Of a DNA stretch of 64,000 bases, positions 52,326-60,525 are shown in pieces. The notes under the pieces are model-generated. The model was not told the DNA's origin. It saw nothing but the letters and a program-made list of their open reading frames with translations, and searched no databases. Both the position numbers and the translations under genes were made by a program. The DNA comes from Nocardia jiangxiensis NBRC 101359 (GTDB lineage: Bacteria > Actinomycetota > Actinomycetes > Mycobacteriales > Mycobacteriaceae). Where the stretch lies: the NCBI RefSeq assembly GCF_000308615.1, contig NZ_BAGB01000047.1, positions 475,342 through 539,341 of the forward strand. The letters run 5' to 3'. Numbering within the stretch: position 1 is the first letter of the stretch; the number at the start of each line of letters is the position of its first letter.

Positions 52326-52335
52326 GGTCTAGACC
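52326..52335. promoter_or_regulatory. Operator-like palindrome O2 (GntR/UTRA)
   Basis: GGTCTAGACC is a perfect palindrome sharing nine of ten bases with the core of O1 and centred 47 bases from it. It ends only 20 bases before the ATG at 52355. A repressor bound here would block transcription start or early elongation of the phosphonate operon. Confidence 0.62.
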
Positions 52336-52354
52336 ATTGCGCATCATTTTGACT

Positions 52355-53470
52355 ATGCGATTGGTCATCATCGGCGGCGGGATCCTCGGCACCGCACATG
52401 CCCTGGCCGCGATCGGCCGCGGACATACGGTCGTTCAGCTCGAACGCGAGGCCGAGGCCCGCGGCGCCACGGTCCGCAACTTCGGCCTGGTCTGGGTATC
52501 GGGGCGCAGCGCGGGCGAATTGGAATTTACGCTGCGCTCGCGCCGGTTGTGGGAGGAGATCGGCGGCCGAGTCGCCGGGGTGGGATTCCGCCCGGCGGGC
52601 TCGATCACGCTGGTGCGCACCGCGGCCGAACTCGCCGTCGCCGAGGCCGCCGCGACCGGACCGAGCGCGGACGAGCGCGGATTCGAACTGCTCGATCCCG
52701 GTCGCGTGCGGGAGATCAATCCGGCCTTGCGCGGCAAATTCCTTGCCGGACTGCACTGTTCGACCGATGCGGCGGTGGAGTCCCGCCAGGCCATGCCCGC
52801 GCTGCGCGCCCATATGGCACGCACCGGCCGTTACACCTTCCACGCCGGAGCCGAGGCGCGCACGATCAGCGGCGGAGTCGTCGTGGACGATCACGGCCGC
52901 CGCTTCGAAGCCGATCTCGTGCTGGTCTGCCCGGGGGCCGCGCATTCGGGCCTGACCCGGGAACTGGTGGGCGACATACCCGTTCGACGGGTCCGGTTGC
53001 AGATGATGCAGACCGCGCCGCTGGGCGAGCCGCTCACCACCGCCATCGCCGACGGCGACAGCTTCCGCTACTACCCGGGTTTCGCGGGCGAGGCCCTCGA
53101 GCGCCTGCGACTCGAGGAGGCCCAGACCTTCACCGCCGCACAGCACCGCATGCAGTTGCTGTGCGTGCAGCGGCTGCACGGCGGCCTGACCATCGGCGAC
53201 ACCCACGAATACGACGAGCCGTTCGGCTTCGACGTGGACGAGGCACCGTACGAACACCTCACCGCCGTCACCGAGGAACTCCTCGGCCGCCGACTCCCCC
53301 CGATCGTGCGCCGCTGGGCCGGTGTCTACAGCCAGAGCACCGACCCGAACGCCATCGTCACCCGCGCGCAGGCCGCCGACGACGTCTGGGTCGTCACCGG
53401 TCCCGGCGGGCGCGGCATGACCCTGGGCCCCGCCATCGGCGAGGAAACCGCCGACCTGCTGAACCTCTGA
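52355..53470 (+). CDS. FAD-dependent oxidoreductase of the phosphonate-linked DAO family (TIGR03364-like)
   Basis: A 371-residue DAO-superfamily flavoenzyme: RLVIIGGGILGTAHALAAIG (FAD beta-alpha-beta), EREAEARGATVRNFGLVWVS, YSQSTDPNAIVTRAQAADDV and VVTGPGGRGMTLGPAIGEET. Members located in aminoethylphosphonate loci are thought to oxidise 2-aminoethylphosphonate or its N-methyl form to phosphonoacetaldehyde (family knowledge). No phnW aminotransferase is present here, so this oxidase would supply the substrate of the downstream HAD hydrolase. ATG 52355 follows operator O2 with little leader, so translation may be leaderless. Confidence 0.82.
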   Translation: MRLVIIGGGILGTAHALAAIGRGHTVVQLEREAEARGATVRNFGLVWVSGRSAGELEFTLRSRRLWEEIGGRVAGVGFRPAGSITLVRTAAELAVAEAAATGPSADERGFELLDPGRVREINPALRGKFLAGLHCSTDAAVESRQAMPALRAHMARTGRYTFHAGAEARTISGGVVVDDHGRRFEADLVLVCPGAAHSGLTRELVGDIPVRRVRLQMMQTAPLGEPLTTAIADGDSFRYYPGFAGEALERLRLEEAQTFTAAQHRMQLLCVQRLHGGLTIGDTHEYDEPFGFDVDEAPYEHLTAVTEELLGRRLPPIVRRWAGVYSQSTDPNAIVTRAQAADDVWVVTGPGGRGMTLGPAIGEETADLLNL

Positions 53471-53498
53471 CGGTCTCGAACCCTTGAAGGGAAGTATC

Positions 53499-54182
53499 TT
53501 GTCCGACAAACGAATCGAACTTGCCGTCCTGGACATGGCCGGAACCACCGTCGCCGATGGCGGCCTGGTGCTGCGCGCCTTCGACGCCGCCGCCACCGCC
53601 GCGGGCATCCCGGCGCAGGGTCCCGAACGTGAGGCCGCCACCGATTACGTGGTGCGCACGATGGGCCAGTCCAAGATCGCGGTGTTCCGCGCGATACTCG
53701 GTGACGAGGACCGCGCCCAGCAGGCCAACCGCGCCTTCGAGGCCGCCTACGACGAGTTCGCCGCCGACGCGACCCCGATTCCCGGTGCGGCCGAGGCGAT
53801 CACGCGGCTGCGTGGTGCCGGGATCAAGGTCGCCCTGACCACCGGTTTCAGCCGCGGCACCCAGGATCGCCTGCTGGACGCGCTGGCCTGGCACGAGATC
53901 GCCGATCTGACCCTGTGCCCCGCCGAGGCCGGGCGCGGGCGCCCCTATCCGGACATGGTGCTCACCGCACTGCTGCGCCTCGGTGCGGGTGCGGTGGATC
54001 GTGTTGCGGTGCTGGGCGATACGGCCAGCGATATCGAAACCGGCCTGGCCGCGGGCGCACGCGTCGTGGCGGGCACACTCACCGGCGCGCACACCGAGGA
54101 CCGGCTGCGCGAGGCCGGAGCCACCCACATCGTGCCCTCGGTGGTCGAATTCGCCGACCTGCTGCTGGCCGAACTCCCCTGA
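53499..54182 (+). CDS. Phosphonatase-like HAD hydrolase (phosphonoacetaldehyde hydrolase type)
   Basis: A 227-residue HAD enzyme. Motif I is VLDMAGTTVADGG (nucleophile Asp, then A-G-T-T as in phosphonatases). GQSKIAVFRAILGDED and a four-helix C1 cap follow, then motif II LTTGFSRG and motif IV VLGDTASDIETGLAAGARVV. The expected reaction is C-P bond cleavage of phosphonoacetaldehyde to acetaldehyde and phosphate. The cap Lys of classical PhnX cannot be assigned with certainty. TTG 53499 is preferred because GAAGGGAAG stands seven bases upstream. It is 28 bp after the oxidase gene. Confidence 0.82.
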   Translation: MSDKRIELAVLDMAGTTVADGGLVLRAFDAAATAAGIPAQGPEREAATDYVVRTMGQSKIAVFRAILGDEDRAQQANRAFEAAYDEFAADATPIPGAAEAITRLRGAGIKVALTTGFSRGTQDRLLDALAWHEIADLTLCPAEAGRGRPYPDMVLTALLRLGAGAVDRVAVLGDTASDIETGLAAGARVVAGTLTGAHTEDRLREAGATHIVPSVVEFADLLLAELP

Positions 54183-54229
54183 CCCATCTCCCACTCTCTC
54201 TTCCGCTCTGAACGAAAGTTGCAGTCATC

Positions 54230-55282
54230 GTGCGTATTCCGATCTCCCGCCTCGCACGCGCCGCGTTGATCCTGGGTTCCGCCGCAACCCTGACCCTGTC
54301 CGTCGCGGCCTGCGGCGGCACCGGCACGAGCGCGGGCGACGGCAAGACCGTCACCGTGTACTCCGCCGACGGGATGGCCGACTGGTACAAACCCGAATTC
54401 GCCGAATTCACCAAGCAGACCGGCATTTCGGTCAACTATGTGGAAGCCGGATCCGGTGAGGTGGTGAACCGGATCGACAAGGAGCAGTCCAACCCGCAGG
54501 CCGATCTCGTGGTGACGCTGCCGCCGTTCATCCAGAAGGCCGCCAAGCAGAATCTGCTCCAGGACGGCGGCGTCGACACCGGCGCGATCGCTGCGGGCGA
54601 CAAGGATCCCGGCGGCAAGTACGTCACCCTCGCGGGCAACTATCTGACCTTCATCGCCAATCCGTCGGTGCACACCGACGGATTGACCTGGGACGATCTG
54701 CTGAAGCCGGAGTACAAGGGCAAGCTGCAGTACTCGACGCCCGGACAGGCCGGGGACGGCACCGCAGTTCTGGTTCTGCTGCAACAGCTCTACGGCAAAC
54801 AGGGCGCACTGGACTACCTGGCCAAGTTGCAGGCCAACAACGTCGGCCCGTCCTCCTCGACCGGCAAACTGCAGACCAAGGTCGACAAGGGTGAACTGCT
54901 GGTCGCCAACGGCGACATCCAGATGAACCTCGCCGAGATCAAGAACAACGGGGCCAAGTTCAGCCTGTTCTCCCCCGCCACGGCGGACGGTAAGCGCAGC
55001 ACGATCGCCCTGCCGTACGTGATGGGCATGGCCAAGGGCGCGCCGCATCACGACGCGGCCGCGAAGCTGATGACCTTCCTGCTCTCGGCCGACGTGCAGA
55101 AGACCCTCGGCCCGGACGCGATGGCCGTCTCGGCCCGCACGGATCTGAAGGATGCTCCCGCGGGAACGCCCTCTCCCGCTTCGTATCTGAAGGACGTCAC
55201 CGTGGTGTCGCCGGACTGGAACAAGGTCCTCGACGATCTCGACAGCGATGTCACCGCCTATCAGAAGGCCACCGGCAGCTAG
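54230..55282 (+). CDS. Phosphonate ABC transporter substrate-binding lipoprotein
   Basis: A 350-residue protein with a lipoprotein signal (ALILGSAATLTLSVAACGGT, lipobox SVAAC, Cys about 26). The mature type-2 binding fold includes KTVTVYSADGMADWYKPEFA, ISVNYVEAGSGEVVNRIDKE and AGDGTAVLVLLQQLYGKQG. This is the iron/AEP-type extracellular binding family. Placement after oxidase and phosphonatase-like genes points to 2-aminoethylphosphonate or a derivative as ligand. GTG 54230 is used. The ATPase gene follows in 23 bp. Confidence 0.85.
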   Translation: MRIPISRLARAALILGSAATLTLSVAACGGTGTSAGDGKTVTVYSADGMADWYKPEFAEFTKQTGISVNYVEAGSGEVVNRIDKEQSNPQADLVVTLPPFIQKAAKQNLLQDGGVDTGAIAAGDKDPGGKYVTLAGNYLTFIANPSVHTDGLTWDDLLKPEYKGKLQYSTPGQAGDGTAVLVLLQQLYGKQGALDYLAKLQANNVGPSSSTGKLQTKVDKGELLVANGDIQMNLAEIKNNGAKFSLFSPATADGKRSTIALPYVMGMAKGAPHHDAAAKLMTFLLSADVQKTLGPDAMAVSARTDLKDAPAGTPSPASYLKDVTVVSPDWNKVLDDLDSDVTAYQKATGS

Positions 55283-55305
55283 CCCGAAACCCTCAGGAGC
55301 GCAGC

Positions 55306-56484
55306 ATGTTCGCACCGGCGACCTCCGGTACCGGCGCCGACGCCGCCACCGGAACCTCCACCGAACCCGCGATCGTCTTCGATCGGGTCGGCGTCAGCTA
55401 TGGTCGCGGCCGCCGGGCCACGACCGCCCTGACCGAATTCACTCTGCGGGTGGCCGCCGGTGAGACGGTCGCGCTCCTGGGGCCCAGCGGTTCCGGGAAA
55501 TCCACCGCGCTCAAGGCATTGGCCGGATTCGTCCGGCCCACCGCGGGCGCGGTCCGGCTGGCCGGACGTGATGTCACCGATCTGTCGCCGGCCAAGCGCG
55601 GTATCGGCGTGGTCGTCCAGTCCTATGCGTTGTTCCCGCATATGCGGGTGTTCGAGAACGTCGCCTTCGGTCTGCGCTCACATCGCGTGCCGCGCAAGCA
55701 GATCGGCGATCGAGTGCGCGAGGTGCTGGAGATGGTCGGCATGGCCGACTACGCACGACGGCTGCCCCGGGAACTCTCCGGCGGACAGCAGCAGCGGGTG
55801 GCGATCGCCCGCGCCCTGGCGATCCGCCCCTCGGTGCTCCTGCTGGACGAGCCGCTCGCGGCCCTGGACGCGCAGTTGCGCCAGGCCATGCTCGCCGAAC
55901 TGCAGGAGCTGCGAAAGGCCCTGCCGGACACCGCGATGCTGTACGTCACCCACGATCAGTCCGAGGCGCTGGCCCTGGCGGATCGGATCGCGGTGATGCG
56001 CGATGCCCGCCTGGTCGACGTGGACACCGCCGAGAATCTGTGGCGACGACCGCCGAGCAGTTTCACCGCGGCGTTCCTGGGCGGCGCGAATCTGCTGCCG
56101 TGCACGGTGAAACATATCTCCGGCACCACCGCACTGGTCCAGTGCGGCGAACGCACACTGCGCGCCCAGGCACCGAAACCAGGTGTAGGCCAACTGGATT
56201 GGAAACCGGACGACGAGGGTCTGCTGTGCGTGCGCCCGCACACGGTACAGATCTGCTCCACCAACGAGCGCGACGCCGTGCTGGCCACCATCGTCTCCAG
56301 CGTGTGGCGCGGCGCTACGAGCAGACTCCAGCTCGACGTCAACGGCCTGCCGATCGAACTGACCGCCGACGTCCCGGGCCCCCTGGACATCGCGGTCGGC
56401 GCGGTGGTCGGCGTCCGCCTCCCGGACCCGGCAGGCGTACTGATCCCGACCGCGGTCGGCTCGACCCCGGGCACGTCCGCGTGA
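55306..56484 (+). CDS. ABC transporter ATPase of the phosphonate system
   Basis: A 392-residue ATPase with Walker A ALLGPSGSGKSTALKALAG, Q-loop VVQSYALFPHM, signature ELSGGQQQRVAIARAL, Walker B VLLLDEPLAALDAQ and switch His in MLYVTHDQSEALALA. It is followed by a ~130-residue C-terminal TOBE-type domain (LLCVRPHTVQICSTNERDAV). The Fe3+/AEP/spermidine (PhnT/FbpC/PotA-like) subgroup fits the neighbouring binding protein and permeases. GGAGC-type Shine-Dalgarno before ATG 55306. Confidence 0.93.
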   Translation: MFAPATSGTGADAATGTSTEPAIVFDRVGVSYGRGRRATTALTEFTLRVAAGETVALLGPSGSGKSTALKALAGFVRPTAGAVRLAGRDVTDLSPAKRGIGVVVQSYALFPHMRVFENVAFGLRSHRVPRKQIGDRVREVLEMVGMADYARRLPRELSGGQQQRVAIARALAIRPSVLLLDEPLAALDAQLRQAMLAELQELRKALPDTAMLYVTHDQSEALALADRIAVMRDARLVDVDTAENLWRRPPSSFTAAFLGGANLLPCTVKHISGTTALVQCGERTLRAQAPKPGVGQLDWKPDDEGLLCVRPHTVQICSTNERDAVLATIVSSVWRGATSRLQLDVNGLPIELTADVPGPLDIAVGAVVGVRLPDPAGVLIPTAVGSTPGTSA

Positions 56485-56628
56485 ACCGCCGGGAATTCCT
56501 CTGCGCCTGCGCAATCCGACCGGCGTGCGCATCGTCGTCGCGACCGGCTCGGCATCGCGGTTTCCCGCCGAGCCGCACTCGCATCGCGGGAGTAGTGGCG
56601 GCGCAACGACATCCATCGGCCGGTTCGT

Positions 56629-56671
56629 CGGCCGTGTACCCGGTCCGTGAGGGGGACCGGGTACACGGCCG
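56629..56671 (+). promoter_or_regulatory. 18-bp perfect hairpin between ATPase and permease genes
   Basis: Bases 56629-56646 are perfectly complementary to 56654-56671, with loop GTGAGGG. The structure begins 145 bases after the ATPase stop and ends 30 bases before the permease ATG. No U-tract follows. It could attenuate or stabilise, making permease expression lower or separately controlled from the upstream genes. Confidence 0.7.
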
Positions 56672-56701
56672 CACCACCCACGTCGAAAGGGATCGGACCC
56701 G

Positions 56702-57592
56702 ATGAGCACCTCGCTCGCCGTCGAACCGTCCGCCGACCCGGACGCCTCCGAGCGCGCCGCGACGCGACCCACTTGGCGTCCGATCGCCTGGTCCGCGCCA
56801 CCGTTGCTGGTGGTGCTGCTGTTCGCGGTGTATCCGGTGGTGCGGGTGCTGACCGAATCCACCGCGAAGTCCGGCTCCTGGTCTGCGGTGCTGGGTTCGG
56901 AATCCTTCCGGAATGCGTTGTGGCGCACGGTGTCCATCGCGGTCTGTTCGACCGCCGGATGCCTGGTGCTGGGGTCGTTCGTCGCGGTGGTGCTGGCCTT
57001 CGTCCCGTTTCCCGGATCGAACGCGGTGGGGCGGCTGATCGATACCGTGCTGACGTTGCCGTCCTTCCTGATCACGCTGGCGTTCACCTTCCTCTACGGC
57101 ACCGCGGGCGCGGTGGATGCACTGATCGCCCAGCTCACCGGAAACCACTCCCCCGCAATGAATTTCCTGAGCACGCCCACCGGCGTCGTCCTGGCCGAGA
57201 TCACCTACTTCACCCCGTTCGTGGTCCGGCCGCTGCTGGCCGCGTTCGCCCAGCTGCCGCGCGAGCAACTGGACGTGGCCGCGAGCCTGGGCGCCTCACC
57301 ATGGCGGGTCCTGCGACGCGTCGTCCTGCCCGAGGCCTGGCCCGCGCTGGCCGCGGGAGGCAGTCTCGTACTCCTGTTGACGCTCAACGAATTCGGCATC
57401 GTGCTGTTCACCGGAGCCAAGGGCGTCATCACCCTGCCCGCGCTGATCTACACCCGCGGCATCGTCACCTTCGACCTGCCCGGCGCGGCGGTGCTGGCCA
57501 CGATCCAGGTGGCGCTGTCGCTGGCTCTGTACCTCGCCTACCGCCTGATCTTCGCGCGGTTCACCGTCTCCCGCACTACCCAGGAGGGCTGA
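56702..57592 (+). CDS. ABC transporter permease 1 of the phosphonate system
   Basis: A 296-residue inner-membrane protein with about six helices. The EAA cytoplasmic loop is EQLDVAASLGASPWRVLRRV. Helices are PPLLVVLLFAVYPVVRVLTE, STAGCLVLGSFVAVVLAFVP and LAAGGSLVLLLTLNEFGIVL. Type of PhnU/FbpB-like permeases. The start has AAAGGGATC upstream; the stop is two bases before the next start. Confidence 0.9.
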   Translation: MSTSLAVEPSADPDASERAATRPTWRPIAWSAPPLLVVLLFAVYPVVRVLTESTAKSGSWSAVLGSESFRNALWRTVSIAVCSTAGCLVLGSFVAVVLAFVPFPGSNAVGRLIDTVLTLPSFLITLAFTFLYGTAGAVDALIAQLTGNHSPAMNFLSTPTGVVLAEITYFTPFVVRPLLAAFAQLPREQLDVAASLGASPWRVLRRVVLPEAWPALAAGGSLVLLLTLNEFGIVLFTGAKGVITLPALIYTRGIVTFDLPGAAVLATIQVALSLALYLAYRLIFARFTVSRTTQEG

Positions 57593-57594
57593 TC

Positions 57595-58392
57595 ATGCTG
57601 GTGTGGACGCGACGCGGACGCGCGGTGGTGCTCGCGGTCTTCGCGGTGGTGGTCCTGGTGGTGTTCGCCGCGCCGATCGCCACGGTGGTGGCCGCGGCAC
57701 TGGCGGGCCGCTGGACCGGCGCACTGCCTTCGGAGCTCGGGCTGGGCAACTTCCGGCACGAACTGTCCGGTGAACAGGCCGCGAGCTTGTCGGTGAGCCT
57801 GCAGACCGCTCTGCTGGCGGGCGCGATCTCGCTGATCCTCGGCACGTGGGCCGCGCTGGCCGCCCGCGAAGCGCCGGCCTGGTGGCGGCGGGTGACCGAC
57901 GCGGTATTCCATCTGCCGGTCGCGGTGCCGTCGGTGGCGATCGGACTGGGTGTGCTGATCGCGTTCAATCAGCGGCCGATCCTGCTGGGCGGCACGAAAT
58001 GGATTGTGATCGTGGCGCATTCGGTGCTGGTGCTGGCCTATGCGTTCAGCGCGGTCGCCGCGGCGCTGGACCGGCTCGATCCGAGTTTCCGGCAGGCCGC
58101 CGAATCGCTGGGGGCGAGTCCGGCCCGGGTGCTGACGCGGATCACGCTGCCACTGCTGCTGCCCGCACTGGGCGCGGCGGCCGGTCTGGCGATCGCGCTG
58201 TCCATGGGCGAGCTGGGGGCGACCGTGATGGTGTATCCGGCCACCTGGAAGACGTTGCCGATCAGCATCTTCGCCGATACCGATCGCGGCCGGGTATTCG
58301 ATGCCGCGGCGGGAACCACACTGCTGGTCGCGGTGACGCTCGTGGTCCTGCTGATCCTGGGCCGGGTGCGTGGGCGCGCGGTATTACGTTGA
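57595..58392 (+). CDS. ABC transporter permease 2 of the phosphonate system
   Basis: A 265-residue membrane protein with six helices (VVLAVFAVVVLVVFAAPIAT, WIVIVAHSVLVLAYAFSAVA) and an EAA loop PSFRQAAESLGASPARVLTR. SMGELGATVMVYPATWKTLP is typical of PhnV-like permeases. CAGGAGGGC lies upstream and the start codon follows the previous stop by two bases, so the permeases are translationally coupled. It closes the operon. Confidence 0.9.
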   Translation: MLVWTRRGRAVVLAVFAVVVLVVFAAPIATVVAAALAGRWTGALPSELGLGNFRHELSGEQAASLSVSLQTALLAGAISLILGTWAALAAREAPAWWRRVTDAVFHLPVAVPSVAIGLGVLIAFNQRPILLGGTKWIVIVAHSVLVLAYAFSAVAAALDRLDPSFRQAAESLGASPARVLTRITLPLLLPALGAAAGLAIALSMGELGATVMVYPATWKTLPISIFADTDRGRVFDAAAGTTLLVAVTLVVLLILGRVRGRAVLR

Positions 58393-58410
58393 GCCGCAGG
58401 TTGTCCCGGT

Positions 58411-58854
58411 TTACTGCTCGGGCAGTCGGCGGCGGCCACCGGCGACGTCGATGACGAGATCGGTGTACCCGTCGACGAGTTCGGCCAGGTGGTACCAGTG
58501 CTTGTGGGTCGCGTCGCTGCGAGCGCCCTCGCGGTCGATGGCCTGATTGGCGTCGACCCAACTGCGGGCCATACGGTCGATCACCGCGCCCAGGCTCTCG
58601 GTGTGCAGCGAGGCGCCGTTGCGGTGCTGGGGCATGGCACGTTCGACCCAGCCGTTGATGTCGTCCACGAGTTCGCTGCGCCGACAGTCGATCTCGGCGG
58701 TCACGATGGGGTCGCGCAGTTGCACGCGACGAGTGTGTACCTCGGCCAGCGCCCGCGCCGATCGCAGGAGTACCTGGTCGTCGAACCGTCGCCCCTGGAA
58801 CGCGCATAACAATTGCGGCGCGGTCGGCAGCACACCAGCTATCGACATAGTCAT
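58411..58854 (-). CDS. DUF4254 domain protein
   Basis: A 147-residue helical protein: LLRSARALAEVHTRRVQLRD, IVTAEIDCRRSELVDDINGW, ASLHTESLGAVIDRMARSWV and HWYHLAELVDGYTDLVIDVA. The TESLG-x-VIDR block marks DUF4254, a family seen in actinobacteria and some Gram-negatives with no known function. ATG 58854 is preferred, with GGGGTG upstream; an in-frame start at 58932 would add 26 residues. Convergent with the phosphonate permease gene. Confidence 0.75.
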   Translation of the reverse strand: MTMSIAGVLPTAPQLLCAFQGRRFDDQVLLRSARALAEVHTRRVQLRDPIVTAEIDCRRSELVDDINGWVERAMPQHRNGASLHTESLGAVIDRMARSWVDANQAIDREGARSDATHKHWYHLAELVDGYTDLVIDVAGGRRRLPEQ

Positions 58855-59655
58855 TGCCGCACCCCGAAAACTCGGGGCTGCACCAATATTTGCACCAACA
58901 TGTTGGTCTCCGGATTGAGTTGTACCGGTCATCGGATCGGTGGAACATCACTAGGCTAACCCGAATCATGCACGCACAAATGCAAGAACGCAAGATTGCA
59001 TCCGCATCGGTTCGGTCAACCTCCGTTACCTCCGACCTGCACAAGGATCGCCTGAGCCACACCGGCTTTCCGTCCGGGAAGCACACCGGCCGCCCGGTTT
59101 CGGATCATTTACTGGACACGTCATCTCGAGACCGAACGGTACGGATTACCCGGCGCCGGTATCCGATCACCGACCGGACTAGATTCCGGCCGGAATAATC
59201 CGGACCGCAGTCGGAGATCGCCGAAAGTATGCTGAAAAGACGTCCGAAATAACCGAAGTATCAACCCGGCAGAACGGTCGGATATCCCGGTCGCAGTCGG
59301 CGTGTCCACCCGGCGACAACGCCCGGCACACCTCCGGCATCAGGGACTCGGCACCCGCCGCACCGCATCCGACGCCGACTTCCGCCCATCGCGACCACCC
59401 GCGGGACACCGCGCGCGGCCATCATCCCGCAACCCCGCCCACTCGACCCGATGTCCGGAACGTCCGGAAGATCACGAATCGAATACCGCGTCGATGTCCG
59501 ATTCACATCGTTGCGTACCGGTTGCCAAGGGTCCACAGTCACCGATCTGCGCAGATGAATCGGTTCGGGTTCCGAACCGTGAGCGAGGCGAATAGGCTCT
59601 GGCACAGACAGATCGACGCACACGGATCGCGACGAGTGCACACGGGAGAGGCTCG
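58855..59655. other. ~800-bp non-coding region
   Basis: No open frame here shows codon use or homology that I can support. The segment 58,940-59,300 is more A+T-rich than its surroundings, and several short inverted CCGG-type repeats are scattered through it. It contains the promoter of the DUF4254 gene (minus) at its left end and the promoter of the XRE regulator (plus) at its right end. Confidence 0.45.
59561..59598 (+). promoter_or_regulatory. Putative promoter and palindrome of the XRE-DUF5753 gene
   Basis: CGGTTCGG (59561-59568) and CCGAACCG (59572-59579) form an inverted repeat with loop GTT. TAGGCT at 59593-59598 is a possible -10 box, and the -35 position (about 59570) falls inside the repeat. 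A regulator bound there would occlude polymerase, consistent with autoregulation by the downstream gene (inference). Confidence 0.42.
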
Positions 59656-60519
59656 ATGGCAGGTAAGCGCACTGTGCTGACGGTTCAGCTCAGACGGCTG
59701 GCGGTACTGCTGCAGGAGATGCGGGAGGAGGCCGGGATCAGCAAGGAGGAGGTCAGCTCCCAGACCGGCATCAACGTCACCACGCTGTACCGGATCGAAA
59801 CCGCGCAGGCCCGCCCGCAACGACGCACGCTGATGACGATGCTGGACCTGTACGACGTCGCGGAGGAACGCCGCAACGACGCACTGAAACTGCTGTCCGA
59901 GGCGCTCAAGCCCGGCATGTCACGCCCGTTCGAGGCGGCCGTGTCCGAGGTGTACGCCGCCTACATCAACTTCGAGACCGAGGCGCTCTCGGCGCGACTG
60001 TTCCAGACCTCGTTCATCCCCGGTCTGCTGCAGACCGAGCGCTACGCCTGGGCGGTGCTGGACACCGCGATGCCCAAGGTCGAGGCGTCGGTGATCGAAC
60101 AGCGGCTGCGCGCCCGGGTGGAACGCGGCAAGGTGCTGGCCCGCGAGGGCAATCCGCTGGAGTTGTGGGTCGTACTGGACGAGGCCGCGATCCGGCGCGT
60201 CGTCGGCGGCCGGGACGTGATGCGCGACCAGCTCGAACGGCTCAGCGAGTACTCCGACAAGCGCAACGTCATCCTGCAGGTGCTGCCCTTCGACGCCGGC
60301 GCTCATCCGGCGATGGTCGGCTCGTTCGTGGTGCTGGACTTCCACGAGCCCGCCGATCCGGAACTGGTCTACGTCGAGGGCATCGCCGGTGACGACATCG
60401 TCGAGGGCCACAACGAGATTCGTCGGTTCGGGGTGATGTTCGACCAGCTCCGCGCGATGGCCCTGAGTCCACGCGATTCGGCCACCCTGGTCGCCGAGGC
60501 CGCCGCCCGCTTGCGCTGA
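59656..60519 (+). CDS. XRE-family regulator with DUF5753 domain
   Basis: A 287-residue protein. Residues 10-65 are a Cro/CI-type helix-turn-helix (LLQEMREEAGISKEEVSSQT, GINVTTLYRIETAQARPQRR). The rest is DUF5753 (YAAYINFETEALSARLFQTS, FIPGLLQTERYAWAVLDTAM, VLPFDAGAHPAMVGSFVVLD). Such regulators are very numerous in Streptomyces and Nocardia and normally pair with a DUF397 gene; none follows here. GGAGAGGCTCG precedes ATG 59656. Confidence 0.9.
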   Translation: MAGKRTVLTVQLRRLAVLLQEMREEAGISKEEVSSQTGINVTTLYRIETAQARPQRRTLMTMLDLYDVAEERRNDALKLLSEALKPGMSRPFEAAVSEVYAAYINFETEALSARLFQTSFIPGLLQTERYAWAVLDTAMPKVEASVIEQRLRARVERGKVLAREGNPLELWVVLDEAAIRRVVGGRDVMRDQLERLSEYSDKRNVILQVLPFDAGAHPAMVGSFVVLDFHEPADPELVYVEGIAGDDIVEGHNEIRRFGVMFDQLRAMALSPRDSATLVAEAAARLR

Positions 60520-60525
60520 GCGGTT

